The notes: generated from the sequence alone by a model not told the origin. 53,359 nt of DNA from Bradyrhizobium lablabi (GCF_001440475.1 NZ_LLYB01000057.1:209318-262676); one strand, 5' to 3'. Shown: positions 43,338 to 52,755, counted from the first letter of the stretch. Translations and numbers: made by a program.

Positions 43338-44204
43338 TTGCGCGAATTGGTTCTCACGGGCATTTCGGTCTGCTTTTTGATCCTGAGCGCCCCGGTAGCG
43401 CAGGCCGAACGTGCGCGGGAAATCATCGCATATCAAGATGTGCGCATCGACGTGATCGCCGAGGGGCGCGGTCCGTCGGTGGTGCTCTTGCCCGGGCGCG
43501 GCCGTGACTCCGAGGATTTCGACGATCTGGCGGCGGGTATAGCCAAGGCAGGCTTTCGGGTGCTGCGGCCGCAACCCCGCGGAGCGGGCGCCAGCCATGG
43601 TCCGATGCAAAACCTGTCGCTGCACGATTTCGCGCGCGATATCGCCGCTGTCATCAGGCATAATGGCAACATGCCCGCCGTCATCGTCGGGCACGCTTTC
43701 GGCAATTGGGTCGCGCGCATGACGGCGACCGACTATCCCGAACTCGTGCGCGGGGTGGTGATCGTGGCGGCTGCCGCGAAGGCCTATCCGGCGGGATTTG
43801 CCGGAGCGAAGGAATTGTCCGACGCTGTCCGGAAGGCCGGCAATCCATCGCTGCCTGAAGCGGAGCGGCTGGAGGCCCTGCGCATGGCGTTCTTTGCTCC
43901 GGGCCACGACGCGCGCGTCTGGTTGGCCGGCTGGCATCACGAAGTGGATGAGGCTCAGTTCGCGGCGGGCCGCGCGACCCGGCAATCGGAGTGGTGGCCG
44001 GGCGGCAAGGCGCCGATGCTCGATGTGCAGGCCGAGCTTGATCCTTTCAAGCCGCGCAGCATGATGAACGAACTCAAGGAAGAGTTCGGGGCGCGTGTGG
44101 ATATCGTCGTGATCCCGAACGCCAGTCACGCCCTGATACCGGAGCAGCCGGCCGCGGTCATCGATGCGATCGTGACATGGATTGGAAAGCTGCCGCAGCC
44201 CTGA
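43338..44204 (+). CDS. Alpha/beta-hydrolase fold protein with Ala in the nucleophile position
   Basis: A 288-residue protein. The frame has no ATG; TTG 43338 follows AGGAAG by about 6 nt and gives a signal peptide (LVLTGISVCFLILSAPVAQA/E). VVLLPGRGRDSEDF is the oxyanion region and RPQPRGAGAS follows strand 4. The elbow reads VGHAFGNWVARM: Ala120 (codon GCT) replaces the catalytic Ser of GxSxG. The acid (LDVQAELDPF) and His (PNASHALIPEQP) are kept. I recall related proteins with GHAFGN, so this may be a real sub-family. Ordinary Ser-hydrolase chemistry is not possible; a different chemistry or a binding role must be considered. Confidence 0.8.
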   Translation: MRELVLTGISVCFLILSAPVAQAERAREIIAYQDVRIDVIAEGRGPSVVLLPGRGRDSEDFDDLAAGIAKAGFRVLRPQPRGAGASHGPMQNLSLHDFARDIAAVIRHNGNMPAVIVGHAFGNWVARMTATDYPELVRGVVIVAAAAKAYPAGFAGAKELSDAVRKAGNPSLPEAERLEALRMAFFAPGHDARVWLAGWHHEVDEAQFAAGRATRQSEWWPGGKAPMLDVQAELDPFKPRSMMNELKEEFGARVDIVVIPNASHALIPEQPAAVIDAIVTWIGKLPQP

Positions 44205-44261
44205 ATGCGAAGCGCGAAGAGATAAAGTCGAATTTCGATCGGGCTCATTCATCGCGGCCCG

Positions 44262-44295
44262 AAAAAAAACGTAGCGAGCATTGCTGCTCGCTACG
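44262..44295 (-). terminator. Strong intrinsic terminator
   Basis: On the minus strand, CGTAGCGAGC-AGCAAT-GCTCGCTACG (10-bp perfect stem, 6-nt loop) is followed by eight Ts. It lies 25 bp after the stop codon of the minus-strand gene at 44320. It can also form on the plus strand behind the hydrolase gene. Confidence 0.9.
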
Positions 44296-44319
44296 CGGCT
44301 GGCTCACAGCTATCAGCCG

Positions 44320-44748
44320 TTACTGCTTGCTGGCCGGCGAGTTGTCGGCCGGCGGTGTCGTCTTGTTCATGTCCGTGCTGGGCGAGGCCGGCGGCGTCGG
44401 GCGATTGGTCGCGGCGCCCGTGGTCGTGCCGGGTTCGGTGTTGGTGCGTGGCGTTACGTCACGCATGCCCGGAGGCGCCGCGGGGTTGGCCGGCTGCGTC
44501 TGCGCGGTCTGATTGGGCGGCGTGGTGCCGGCCTGATTTACGGTGGTGTTGTTGAGGCCATAGAACAGCGCGCCGAGCACGACCGCGATCGCGACCGCAA
44601 ACATCGCGACCTTGGCGCCGCTCGGTGAACCCTCGGCCAGCGCGGGGTCGGGCTGCAACTCATTGTCGAGACTGTTGAAGCGGGCCTGACGGCGGATTTC
44701 TTCATCGCTCAGACCGGCGCGGTAGGGATCGTTTGGATTGGGTTGCAT
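44320..44748 (-). CDS. Single-pass membrane protein, Pro/Thr/Asn-rich tail
   Basis: A 142-residue protein from ATG 44748 (GAGGAAC upstream). Residues 1-40 are a polar cytoplasmic head (MQPNPNDPYRAGLSDEEIRRQARFNSLDNEL), then one transmembrane helix (VAMFAVAIAVVLGALFYGL). The remaining about 75 residues are low-complexity Pro/Thr/Asn/Ala, probably periplasmic and disordered. The NPNDPYR...DEE head recurs in Bradyrhizobium membrane proteins of unknown role. Confidence 0.78.
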   Translation of the reverse strand: MQPNPNDPYRAGLSDEEIRRQARFNSLDNELQPDPALAEGSPSGAKVAMFAVAIAVVLGALFYGLNNTTVNQAGTTPPNQTAQTQPANPAAPPGMRDVTPRTNTEPGTTTGAATNRPTPPASPSTDMNKTTPPADNSPASKQ

Positions 44749-44878
44749 GAATAGTTCCTCCGTTAGCATCCCAGCTAAGCGGAAAGACAATTGTTGGCGC
44801 GACCGGATGTTCCGCGCCAAAGTTGCAACCCCGTAATGTTGGAACCGCTGATTCCAAGGTTTTGAATGCGAGGTCGCC

Positions 44879-45517
44879 ATGTGGAACTTGCCGCCCACCG
44901 ATACCGTCCTGCATCTGCTTTCCTATGTGGCGCTGACCGCGCAGGCGATGACGGCGGCGCTGGCTGCGGGGCGGCGCAGCATGGATTGGGCCGGCGTATG
45001 CATGCTCGGCTGCATTACGGCGCTCGGCGGCGGCACCATCCGCGACGTGTTGCTCGGGCACTATCCGCTCATGTGGGTGCAGAACCCGTCTTACCTGGCG
45101 CTGACCGGAATTGCGGCCTTCGTGACCATCCTGATCGCGCGGCAGGTGCATCGGCTCAATGCGGCGTTTCTGGTGCTGGATGCGATCGGGCTGGTCGTGT
45201 TCACCATGGCCGGCTGCGATGTCGCCTTGCAGATGAACGCCTCGCTGCCGATCGTGATCGTGTCGGGCATGATCACCGGCTGCGCCGGCGGCGTGCTGCG
45301 CGACATCCTCTGCAACGACGTGCCGTTGTTGTTTCGCGCCGAACTCTACGCCAGCGTCTCCATCGTGACCGGCCTGTTCTACGCCACCGCCTTCGGGCTC
45401 AACCTCAATGCCCAGCTCTGGACCGTGCTGACCTTTGTGCTCGGCCTGACGCTGCGCCTGCTGGCGATCCGCTACAAATGGGAGATGCCGAAATTCGTGT
45501 TTAATGGCGATCGCTAG
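44879..45517 (+). CDS. Trimeric intracellular cation channel (TRIC, UPF0126) family protein
   Basis: A 212-residue inner-membrane protein with about seven helices, built from two internal repeats. Each repeat carries the family motif: ALGGGTIRDVLLG (residues about 48-60) and CAGGVLRDILCNDVPLLF (about 134-151), where Gly and Arg line the pore. By homology it forms homotrimeric cation (K+) channels; its physiological role in bacteria is unclear. GAGGTCGCC stands before the ATG. It is divergent from the preceding membrane protein gene. Confidence 0.92.
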   Translation: MWNLPPTDTVLHLLSYVALTAQAMTAALAAGRRSMDWAGVCMLGCITALGGGTIRDVLLGHYPLMWVQNPSYLALTGIAAFVTILIARQVHRLNAAFLVLDAIGLVVFTMAGCDVALQMNASLPIVIVSGMITGCAGGVLRDILCNDVPLLFRAELYASVSIVTGLFYATAFGLNLNAQLWTVLTFVLGLTLRLLAIRYKWEMPKFVFNGDR

Positions 45518-45518
45518 T

Positions 45519-45619
45519 CCTCATCCTGAGGAGCCGCGTAGCGGCGTCTCGAAGCATGTAGGCCCCGTCTGTGGCCACATGGTTCGACACGCCGCTTGCG
45601 CGGCTCCTCACCATGAGGG
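45519..45619. repeat. CCTCATCCTGAGGAG-type dispersed palindromic repeat
   Basis: CCTCATCCTGAGGAGCCGCG on the left and CGCGGCTCCTCACCATGAGG on the right form imperfect 20-bp inverted ends. Inner arms CGGCGTCTCGAAGCATG / CATGGTTCGACACGCCG also pair. It fills the convergent junction between the TRIC and cytochrome genes. Confidence 0.75.
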
Positions 45620-45637
45620 GCGGGCGGGAGCGCCGCG

Positions 45638-46882
45638 CTACTTCGCCCGCCGCGCTTTCGCGACTTCATCCGCCGTCACCAGCGGCGCCGCATTGCCCCA
45701 GGCATTGCGGATGTAGTTGGTCACGTCGGCAATCTGCTGGTCCGTCATCTTCGCGGCATAGGCCGGCATCGATCCCTTGTTGGGCGCGCGCGGCGTCGTC
45801 ACCGTCTCGGCGCCGTCGAGGATGATGCGCAGCGTGCTCCAAGCGTCCTCGGATTGCAGATTGGCGTTGCCGGGCAGCGGCGGATAGATCCGCGGCGCGC
45901 TCGATCCGTCCTCTTCGTGGCAGGCGATGCAGGCGCCATTGTAGAGCTTTTTGCCCGCAGCCATCCGCACAGGCGAGGGCGGGGTGACCTTCGGCTCCGG
46001 CGCGCCGGCCGGCAGGTCTTTCAGGTAAACCGCGATGGCGCGGATATCTGCATCGCTCATCTTCGAGGTCGAATTGACCACGACTTCCGACATCAGTTCG
46101 CCCGCATGGCTTTTGGCATTACGGCCGCTCTGCAGATATTCGGTGATATCTTCCACGCTCCAGGATTTCAGACCGCTGCGCTCGGCAGCATCCAGCCGCG
46201 GCGCGAACATGCCCGCGACGCGCCCGCCGCCATAGGCCCGGCCACGCCTGTCCGCGCCGAACATGTTCTTCGGCGTATGGCAGGCGCCGCAATGCGCGAC
46301 ACCCTCGACCAGATAGCGGCCGCGATTCCATTCCGCGCTTTTCTGCTGGTCCGGCATCAGGATGCCGGGCTTGAAGAACAGCCAGTTCCAGCCGCGCATG
46401 ACGAAGCGGTAGTTGAACGGAAAGCGCAGTTCGGGCGCGCGGGGCTCGCTGCCCACCGGCGCCAATGTCGCCAGATAGGCGCGGATTGCAAAAATGTCCT
46501 GCCGCGTCAGCCTGGTGAAATTCGGGTAGGGGAAGGCCGGGTAATAACGCGAGCCGTCGCGGGCCACGCCGAACCGCAGGGCGCGGTAGAAATCGTCATC
46601 GCTCCACGCCCCCAATCCGGTCTCGTGATCCGGCGTCAGGTTCGGCGAATAGATGCCGCCGAACGGCGTATCGATCCGTTTTCCGCCGGCGAACGGTCTT
46701 GCGGGATCGGCGGTGTGGCAGCTTGCGCAGTCGCCGGCCTCCGTCAACGCCTTGCCGCGCGCGATGTCTTCGGCCGTCGGCTCGACCTTCGGCTGGGCAT
46801 GGAGATTGCCGACGGCGAACGCAGTGCACAAAAGCAACCCGGCGAGAATCGCCCGCATGATCCGACGTCGTCCCTGCACCAT
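45638..46882 (-). CDS. Triheme cytochrome c (alcohol-dehydrogenase subunit type)
   Basis: A 414-residue periplasmic or membrane-attached electron carrier with three covalent haem sites: CASCH (52-56), CGACH (198-202) and CIACH (318-322). Met residues downstream of each can serve as axial ligands. The layout of three class I cytochrome domains matches the cytochrome subunit of membrane-bound quinoprotein alcohol/aldehyde dehydrogenases. The start at 46882 (AGGAGG before it) gives a signal peptide with a basic n-region (QGRRR); ATG 46858 is an alternative. No dehydrogenase subunit gene adjoins, so its electron donor is unknown. Confidence 0.88.
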   Translation of the reverse strand: MVQGRRRIMRAILAGLLLCTAFAVGNLHAQPKVEPTAEDIARGKALTEAGDCASCHTADPARPFAGGKRIDTPFGGIYSPNLTPDHETGLGAWSDDDFYRALRFGVARDGSRYYPAFPYPNFTRLTRQDIFAIRAYLATLAPVGSEPRAPELRFPFNYRFVMRGWNWLFFKPGILMPDQQKSAEWNRGRYLVEGVAHCGACHTPKNMFGADRRGRAYGGGRVAGMFAPRLDAAERSGLKSWSVEDITEYLQSGRNAKSHAGELMSEVVVNSTSKMSDADIRAIAVYLKDLPAGAPEPKVTPPSPVRMAAGKKLYNGACIACHEEDGSSAPRIYPPLPGNANLQSEDAWSTLRIILDGAETVTTPRAPNKGSMPAYAAKMTDQQIADVTNYIRNAWGNAAPLVTADEVAKARRAK

Positions 46883-47148
46883 CTGGCCTCCTCAGGCGTT
46901 ATAGCGCGAAAGCGGACAGAGGAGGGACGTCATGCCATTTCGCGCCGGGGCTTCCGGACGACACAAACCGAAATGCGCCGCCGTTATTCCCGGCACGAAA
47001 TTGCGATCTTTGAAGAGGCGGCTTCGGGAACGAGATTTGTGCTGCGCGGGCGGAAAAATCCGACATAGACTGGTTCTAATGAGTTCAGATGACTAGCTAA
47101 AAACAGTCGTTCCGAACAAAGCTCCACCGGCTGGCAAAGAGGGCTGCA

Positions 47149-50100
47149 ATGGGAATCAACCAAGGTCCGATCAGTCTCGACCAGAAATATACGCAAGGCA
47201 CCGGCCACATTTTCCTGACCGGCATCCAGGCGCTGGTCCGCCTGCCGATGGCGCAGATCCGCCGCGACCGTGCCGCGGGCCTCAACACCGCGGGCTTCAT
47301 CTCCGGCTACCGCGGCTCGCCGCTCGGCGGCTACGACCAGCAGCTCTTCGCCGCCCGAAAGCATCTCGACCAGTACAACATCAAGTTCCAGCCCGGCGTG
47401 AACGAGGACCTCGCGGCCACCGCGATCTGGGGCTCGCAGCAGCTCAATCTCTCGCCCGGCGCCAAATATGATGGCGTGGTCGGCATCTGGTACGGCAAGG
47501 GCCCCGGCGTCGACCGCTGCGGCGACGTGTTCCGGCACGGCAATACCGCGGGCTCGGCGAAAAACGGCGGCGTGCTCGTACTTGCCGGCGACGACCATGG
47601 CGCAAAATCCTCGACCGTGCCGCATCAGTCCGACCACGCCTTCATCTCCGCGCTGATGCCTTATCTCTATCCCTCCAGCATCCATGAAATGATCGAGATG
47701 GGCCTTCTGGGGATCGCGATGTCGCGCTACTCCGGCTGCTGGGTCGGCATGAAGGTGATCACCGAGACGGTGGAAACCACCGCCGAGATCGACCTCACCG
47801 ACGAGATGACGCCGTTCGCGATCCCGACCGATTTCGAGATGCCGCCCGGCGGCCTCAATTTGCGCTGGCCCGACGACCGCTATCTGCAGGACCTGCGCCT
47901 GCAGGACTACAAGGGCTATGCCGCGATCGCCTTTGCGCGCGCCAACAAGATCAACCGCATCACCATGGATTCGCCGAATGCCCGTTACGGCATCATGGCG
48001 TCGGGCAAAAGCTACGAGGACATCCGTCAGGCGCTGCGCGAACTGGGGATTACCGAGGAGGTCGCCGCCAAGATCGGGCTTCGGCTTTACAAGATCGGCA
48101 TGCCCTGGCCGCTGGAGCCGGAAGGCGTCCGCAATTTTGCCGTCGGCCTCGAGGAAATCTTCATCATCGAGGAACGCCGCGAGATCGTCGAGAACCAGGT
48201 CAAGCAGGAGCTGTTCAACTGGCGCGACGACGTCCGCCCGCGCATCGTCGGCAAGATGGACGACCACGACAAGCGTTTTCTTACCTTCGCCGCCGAGCTT
48301 TCCGTCGCTTCTCTCGCGAGCTCGCTGACCGAACGCCTGCTTCGACTTAACCTCAACCCCGAAATCGCCGCGATGCTCCGCGCCAGGGCCGACTGGTTCA
48401 ACGGCCGACAGGCGACCCAGATGCAGGCAGTCGCCCCCGTCACCCGCACCCCGTATTTCTGCTCGGGCTGCCCGCACAACTCGTCGACCAAGGTGCCCGA
48501 GGGCAGCCGCGCCTTTGCCGGCATCGGCTGCCACTTCATGGCGCTGTGGATGGACCGCAACACCGAGACCTATACCCACATGGGAGGCGAGGGCGTGCCG
48601 TGGGTCGGCGTCGCCCCCTTCACCAAGGAAGAGCACGTGTTCGCCAATCTCGGCGACGGCACCTACTTCCACTCCGGCAGCCTCGCGATCCGGCAGGCAA
48701 TCGCCTCGGGCGCCAACATCACCTACAAACTGCTCTACAACGATGCGACCGCCATGACCGGCGGCCAGCATGTCGACGGCGAATTGTCGCCGCAGCAGAT
48801 CACCTTCCAGCTTCACGCCGAAGGCATCCGCAACATCTATCTCGTTTCGGAAAATCCCGGCGCCTATCCGGCCTCCGACATCGCGCCCGGCGTCAAGGTC
48901 GCGCATCGCGACGAACTCGACGCGGTCCAGAAGACCTGCCGCACGCTGAAAGGCACCTCGGCGATTGTCTTCGTGCAGACCTGCGCCGCCGAAAAGCGCC
49001 GCCGCCGCAAGCGCGGCCTGATGGAAGACCCGGCGCGCCGTATCATGATCAATCCGGCCGTCTGCGAAGGCTGCGGCGATTGCTCGGTGCAGTCGAACTG
49101 CATCTCGGTCGAGCCCCTGGAAACCGAGCTGGGCCGCAAGCGCACCATCAACCAGTCGACCTGCAACAAGGACTATTCCTGCCTCAAGGGCTTTTGCCCG
49201 TCCTTCGTCACCATCGACGGCGGCAAGCCGCGCCGCCGCGCGCCGGCCAGCCTCGGTGACATCGGCGATCTGCCGGAGCCGGCCTCGTTCCCGTCGCTGG
49301 AGCGGCCCTACAACATCGCCGTCGGCGGCGTCGGCGGCACCGGCGTACTTACGATCGGCGCGCTGCTCGGCATGGCCGCCCATATCGAAGGCAAGGCCAG
49401 CATGATCCTCGACATGTCGGGCCTGGCGCAAAAGGGCGGCGCGGTGCTCAGCCACGTCCGGCTGTCGGAACACACCGCCGACGTCACCTGTTCGCGCATC
49501 GTCACCGGCACCGCCGATCTCGTAATGGCCGCCGACGAGGTGGTAGCGGTGTCGAAGGACATGGTTACGCTGTGCGAATCCACTCGCACCGTCGGCGTCA
49601 TCAACAGCCACGTCATTCCGACCGCGGACTTCATCCTCAACCGCGACTTCAACTTCCAGAGCCGCAAGCTCAATTCAGTGCTGGAGACGGAGCTTCGCAA
49701 GGACTCTTCGTTCTTCGATTTCACCACGCCGGCAGAAGCGCTGCTCGGCGACTCCATCGCCACCAACGTCATGATGCTCGGCTACGCCTATCAGCGCGGC
49801 TTGCTGCCACTTTCGGCGAAAGCGATCGAGCAGGCGATCGAGGTCAACGGCGTCTCCATCAAGATGAACACGCAGGCCTTCCAGCTTGGCCGGCTCGCCG
49901 CGGCTGACCCGGCGCGGTTCAAGGAGATGATGAAGGATCATGATGCGGTCGCTCCGGCAAAGACGCTGGATGAGATGACGCTCGACGAGATCATCACCCA
50001 TCGCATGGGCATGCTGACCGATTACCAGAGCGCGCGGCTCGCCAAGCGTTACCGCAAGCTGGTCGATCGGGTGCGCGATGCCGCGACCAGGGGCGGCTAT

Positions 50101-50640
50101 GGCGACGCGCTGCCGCGCGCGGTGGCAATCAACTACGCAAAGCTGCTCGCCTACAAGGACGAGTACGAGGTGGCGCGGCTGTTCACGGATGGCAAGTTCG
50201 AACAACAGCTCCGCGACCAGTTCGAAGGCGACTTCAAGTTCAACTTCAATCTCGCGCCCCCGATCCTCGGCGGGGCTAAGGATGCGCTGGGACGGCCGAA
50301 GAAGCGCGCCTTCGGCGCATGGATGTTGCCCGTGTTCCGGACGATGGCAAAGGTGCGCTTCCTGCGCGGCACGCCGCTGGACGTGTTCGGCTACTCGGCG
50401 GACCGCAAGCTCGAGCGCGAGCTGATCGGGAATTACGAGAAGGACGTCGACACCGCGCTCGGCCTGTTGTCACAGGTGACGCACGACACCGCCGTCGAAC
50501 TCCTGAACCTGCCCGACCGTGTCAGAGGCTACGGCCCGGTCAAGGAGAAGGCAGTCGTGGACGCCAAAGCCCGCCACGCCCAACTCACCGCCGACCTCGC
50601 CAACCCGCCGCCCGCGCCGAGACAATTGGCGGCGGAGTAA
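47149..50640 (+). CDS. Fused indolepyruvate/2-oxoacid:ferredoxin oxidoreductase
   Basis: A 1163-residue cytoplasmic enzyme that oxidatively decarboxylates aryl- or branched-chain 2-oxoacids to acyl-CoA with ferredoxin-type acceptors. An IorA-like part comes first: pyrimidine domain (AGLNTAGFISGYRGSPLGGYD), then the TPP domain with GDG at residues 502-504 and NDATAMTGGQ downstream. Fe-S ligands lie at about 640-690 (CEGCGDCSVQSNC and CNKDYSCLKGFCPS). The IorB/gamma domain starts near 721 (NIAVGGVGGTGVLTIGALLG, SGLAQKGGAVLSHVR). The C-terminal about 200 residues are extra helices. Such single-chain fusions are typical of aerobic proteobacteria and serve Phe/Trp or related amino acid breakdown. 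AGGG precedes the ATG. Confidence 0.92.
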   Translation: MGINQGPISLDQKYTQGTGHIFLTGIQALVRLPMAQIRRDRAAGLNTAGFISGYRGSPLGGYDQQLFAARKHLDQYNIKFQPGVNEDLAATAIWGSQQLNLSPGAKYDGVVGIWYGKGPGVDRCGDVFRHGNTAGSAKNGGVLVLAGDDHGAKSSTVPHQSDHAFISALMPYLYPSSIHEMIEMGLLGIAMSRYSGCWVGMKVITETVETTAEIDLTDEMTPFAIPTDFEMPPGGLNLRWPDDRYLQDLRLQDYKGYAAIAFARANKINRITMDSPNARYGIMASGKSYEDIRQALRELGITEEVAAKIGLRLYKIGMPWPLEPEGVRNFAVGLEEIFIIEERREIVENQVKQELFNWRDDVRPRIVGKMDDHDKRFLTFAAELSVASLASSLTERLLRLNLNPEIAAMLRARADWFNGRQATQMQAVAPVTRTPYFCSGCPHNSSTKVPEGSRAFAGIGCHFMALWMDRNTETYTHMGGEGVPWVGVAPFTKEEHVFANLGDGTYFHSGSLAIRQAIASGANITYKLLYNDATAMTGGQHVDGELSPQQITFQLHAEGIRNIYLVSENPGAYPASDIAPGVKVAHRDELDAVQKTCRTLKGTSAIVFVQTCAAEKRRRRKRGLMEDPARRIMINPAVCEGCGDCSVQSNCISVEPLETELGRKRTINQSTCNKDYSCLKGFCPSFVTIDGGKPRRRAPASLGDIGDLPEPASFPSLERPYNIAVGGVGGTGVLTIGALLGMAAHIEGKASMILDMSGLAQKGGAVLSHVRLSEHTADVTCSRIVTGTADLVMAADEVVAVSKDMVTLCESTRTVGVINSHVIPTADFILNRDFNFQSRKLNSVLETELRKDSSFFDFTTPAEALLGDSIATNVMMLGYAYQRGLLPLSAKAIEQAIEVNGVSIKMNTQAFQLGRLAAADPARFKEMMKDHDAVAPAKTLDEMTLDEIITHRMGMLTDYQSARLAKRYRKLVDRVRDAATRGGYGDALPRAVAINYAKLLAYKDEYEVARLFTDGKFEQQLRDQFEGDFKFNFNLAPPILGGAKDALGRPKKRAFGAWMLPVFRTMAKVRFLRGTPLDVFGYSADRKLERELIGNYEKDVDTALGLLSQVTHDTAVELLNLPDRVRGYGPVKEKAVVDAKARHAQLTADLANPPPAPRQLAAE

Positions 50641-50937
50641 ATCTGCGGAGCCGTAGGGTGGGCAAAGGAGCGCAAGCGACGTGCCCACCGTCTGCCGACG
50701 TATGCGCCGCTTGACGGTGGGCACGCGGAGATCTGATGTCGATTGGTTTCCTTCTCGCGCTTTGTACGAAATAGCAAATCGGAATATTGTGGAATCGGTC
50801 GGAGAGCCTTATCGCGCGGGGCCTTTCAGCAGGATTGAAAGTTCAGAAATCGTTTCCACCTTGCGAAAGGCCGTAGAAATGCGGATTTCCTTCGCACCAT
50901 CTCCGCAGCTCCACCAGGAGCAGCAAAGGGGGATTCC
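50641..50937. other. Intergenic region with repeat, before cyclase gene
   Basis: 297 bp between codirectional genes. The first 90 bp hold the palindromic repeat at 50652-50727. The rest is lower in GC (GGAATATTGTGGAATCGG and similar) and presumably contains the promoter of the gene at 50938. No further gene is seen. Confidence 0.5.
50652..50727. repeat. GTAGGGTGGG palindromic repeat, copy 5 (GGGCAAAG type)
   Basis: CGTAGGGTGGGCAAAGGAGCGCAAGCGACGTGCCCACC pairs in part with GACGGTGGGCACG; the right terminal arm is truncated. It belongs to the same sub-family as 30042-30122. It starts 12 bp after the oxidoreductase stop codon. Confidence 0.7.
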
Positions 50938-51627
50938 ATGGAAATGATCGATCTGAGTCGTGACCTGTTCCACCGCACGCAAACGCATCCTAGTCATCCT
51001 CCTGTGATCATCTCCGTGTGGTACGACCACGCCGAGAAGAAGCGTGCGGGAAACACAGAGTTTTCCTCCAAGGCGTTGTCCATCGCCTTTAGCGATCATG
51101 CGGGAACACACGTGGATGCACCGGTGCACTTCGATCCCCGTCCCGGGGCGCTATCAATCGACCAGATGCCGCTGGAGAAATTCTATACGCCCGGCATCTG
51201 TCTCGATCTGTCCCATGCACCGCTGCGCCATGCCGTGACGGTCCCGGAAATGGAAGCGGCGCTGGCGGCTTCGGAGCAGGAAATCCGCGCTGGCGACACC
51301 GTGCTACTGCACATGGCCACCAACGATCGCCTGCTTGGCAAGCCGGGCTACCAGCACGATTTCCCCGGCCTCGCGGTGGAAAGCGTGCATTGGCTGGCGG
51401 ACCGGGGCATCGGCATGTTTGGTGTCGAGGCGGTGAGTCCGGCTCCGGAAGGCGAACCCAACTTCCAGGCCCATCTCGCATGTGCCGAGCGGGGAATCAC
51501 ACACATGGAAGGCCTTGCCAATCTCGACAAGCTTGTGGGGCGCGGTCGATTCCGCTTCATCGGCTTTCCACTCAAGATCCGCGGTGGCACCGCAAGCCCC
51601 ATTCGCGCGGTCGCGATCTTCGAGTGA
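50938..51627 (+). CDS. Cyclase-family metal hydrolase (kynurenine-formamidase-like)
   Basis: A 229-residue soluble enzyme. SDHAGTHVDAPVHFDP (residues about 52-67) is the metal-binding signature of the cyclase / kynurenine formamidase superfamily. GDTVLLHMATND, DFPGLAVESVHWLADRGIGMFGVEAVSP and PLKIRGGTASPIRAVAIFE are family-typical. It probably hydrolyses an amide, formamide or lactone. The precise substrate is unclear, and it lies near no kynurenine genes. GGGGGATTCC stands before the ATG. Confidence 0.9.
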   Translation: MEMIDLSRDLFHRTQTHPSHPPVIISVWYDHAEKKRAGNTEFSSKALSIAFSDHAGTHVDAPVHFDPRPGALSIDQMPLEKFYTPGICLDLSHAPLRHAVTVPEMEAALAASEQEIRAGDTVLLHMATNDRLLGKPGYQHDFPGLAVESVHWLADRGIGMFGVEAVSPAPEGEPNFQAHLACAERGITHMEGLANLDKLVGRGRFRFIGFPLKIRGGTASPIRAVAIFE

Positions 51628-51771
51628 GTCCGCCTGGCACCACACCTGCTTGTGGTGAAACTATCCAATTGAATCAAAAGCTTGTGTCGAGCTCTTCGAT
51701 GGGGTGTAGTCGCCATCAGCTTGCCACTGCGTTGACGCATTGCCTGCTTCGCACCAGCAACGGGTTAGCAG

Positions 51772-52755
51772 ATGGACCAGCCTCTCGCCGACATCGGCAT
51801 CATCTCCGCCTATCGTTTCGCGAGCGACGGTTCCGCAACGAAGCTCGACGTCACCAACCTCGATGCGGAACTCGCCAATCCGCACGGCTGGCTGTGGTTG
51901 CATTTCAATCTGGCCAACCGTCGCTGCCACGACTGGCTTGCCGGGAATGCGCGTCTGTCCGATGTCGCGCGCGAGACCCTGCTCGATGCCGACGAGCATA
52001 TCCGCCTCGATATTTTCGACGAGGAGATCGCCGGCGTGTTGCCCGATCTGCATCAGGAGTTCATGCAGGAGGGCGACGATCTCCTGCGGGTGCACTTTGC
52101 GATCTCGTCAAGGCTGATGATCACCGCCCGGCGCAAGCCGCTGCGCGCGATCGAGCTGACACGGCGCGCGCTCGATAGCGGCCGCAAGTTTCCTACCCCG
52201 GTGTCGCTGTTCGATGCGATCGTCGACCAGTTCGCCGACGTGATCGGGCGCTATTCGGCGGGCCTCGGGGATGAACTCGACATCGTCGAGAATCATGTCC
52301 TGCACGATGAGATCGACGATGAGCGGTTGCGGCTCGGCCGCGTGCGCTTGCAGGCGATCCGCACGCGGCGGCAGCTGTCGCAGATCCGGGCGCTGTTTCA
52401 TCGCCTGGAGGCGCGCGAGGACGTCGAATCCGAACACCTGCTGTCGGCGATGCGCAAGCTGGCGCAGAAGTTCGACGCGCTCGACTACGAGTTCAGCGCA
52501 ATCTACGAGCGCGCGCGGCTGCTGCAGGACGAGATCGCCGGCCGCATGACGGCGATCACCAACCGCCGCCTGTTCACCCTGTCGGTCCTGACCGCGTGCA
52601 TGCTGCCCTCGACGCTGGTCACCGGCTTCTTCGGCATGAACACCAAGGACATGCCGTTCCAGAGCGGCGACGGCGGCACCTGGTACGCGCTCCTGCTGGT
52701 GATCGCCGCGGGAGCGCTGACCTGGTGGCTGCTCAGGCGGACCAAGGCGCTGTAG
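51772..52755 (+). CDS. CorA/ZntB-family divalent metal ion transporter
   Basis: A 327-residue inner-membrane transporter. Residues 1-265 are the cytoplasmic funnel with long charged helices (LSQIRALFHRLEAREDVESEHLLSAMRKLAQKFDALDYEF). Two C-terminal transmembrane helices follow, with the selectivity motif GMN at residues 288-290 (TGFFGMNTKDMPF), then WYALLLVIAAGALTWWLL and a basic tail. Family members form pentamers and carry Mg, Co, Ni or Zn ions. The WLWLHFNLANRRCHDWL start and low acidity of the periplasmic loop fit the ZntB-like branch, so Zn or proton-coupled transport is possible. The ribosome site is weak. Confidence 0.9.
   Translation: MDQPLADIGIISAYRFASDGSATKLDVTNLDAELANPHGWLWLHFNLANRRCHDWLAGNARLSDVARETLLDADEHIRLDIFDEEIAGVLPDLHQEFMQEGDDLLRVHFAISSRLMITARRKPLRAIELTRRALDSGRKFPTPVSLFDAIVDQFADVIGRYSAGLGDELDIVENHVLHDEIDDERLRLGRVRLQAIRTRRQLSQIRALFHRLEAREDVESEHLLSAMRKLAQKFDALDYEFSAIYERARLLQDEIAGRMTAITNRRLFTLSVLTACMLPSTLVTGFFGMNTKDMPFQSGDGGTWYALLLVIAAGALTWWLLRRTKAL

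Noticed and set aside
46984..49611. An 875-codon open frame antisense to the oxidoreductase
   Set aside because: It lies wholly opposite a well-conserved enzyme gene with strong GC3 bias, which creates long antisense frames. Its composition (Asp, Gly, Ala, Arg, His) is typical of a shadow and it has no domain or ribosome site.
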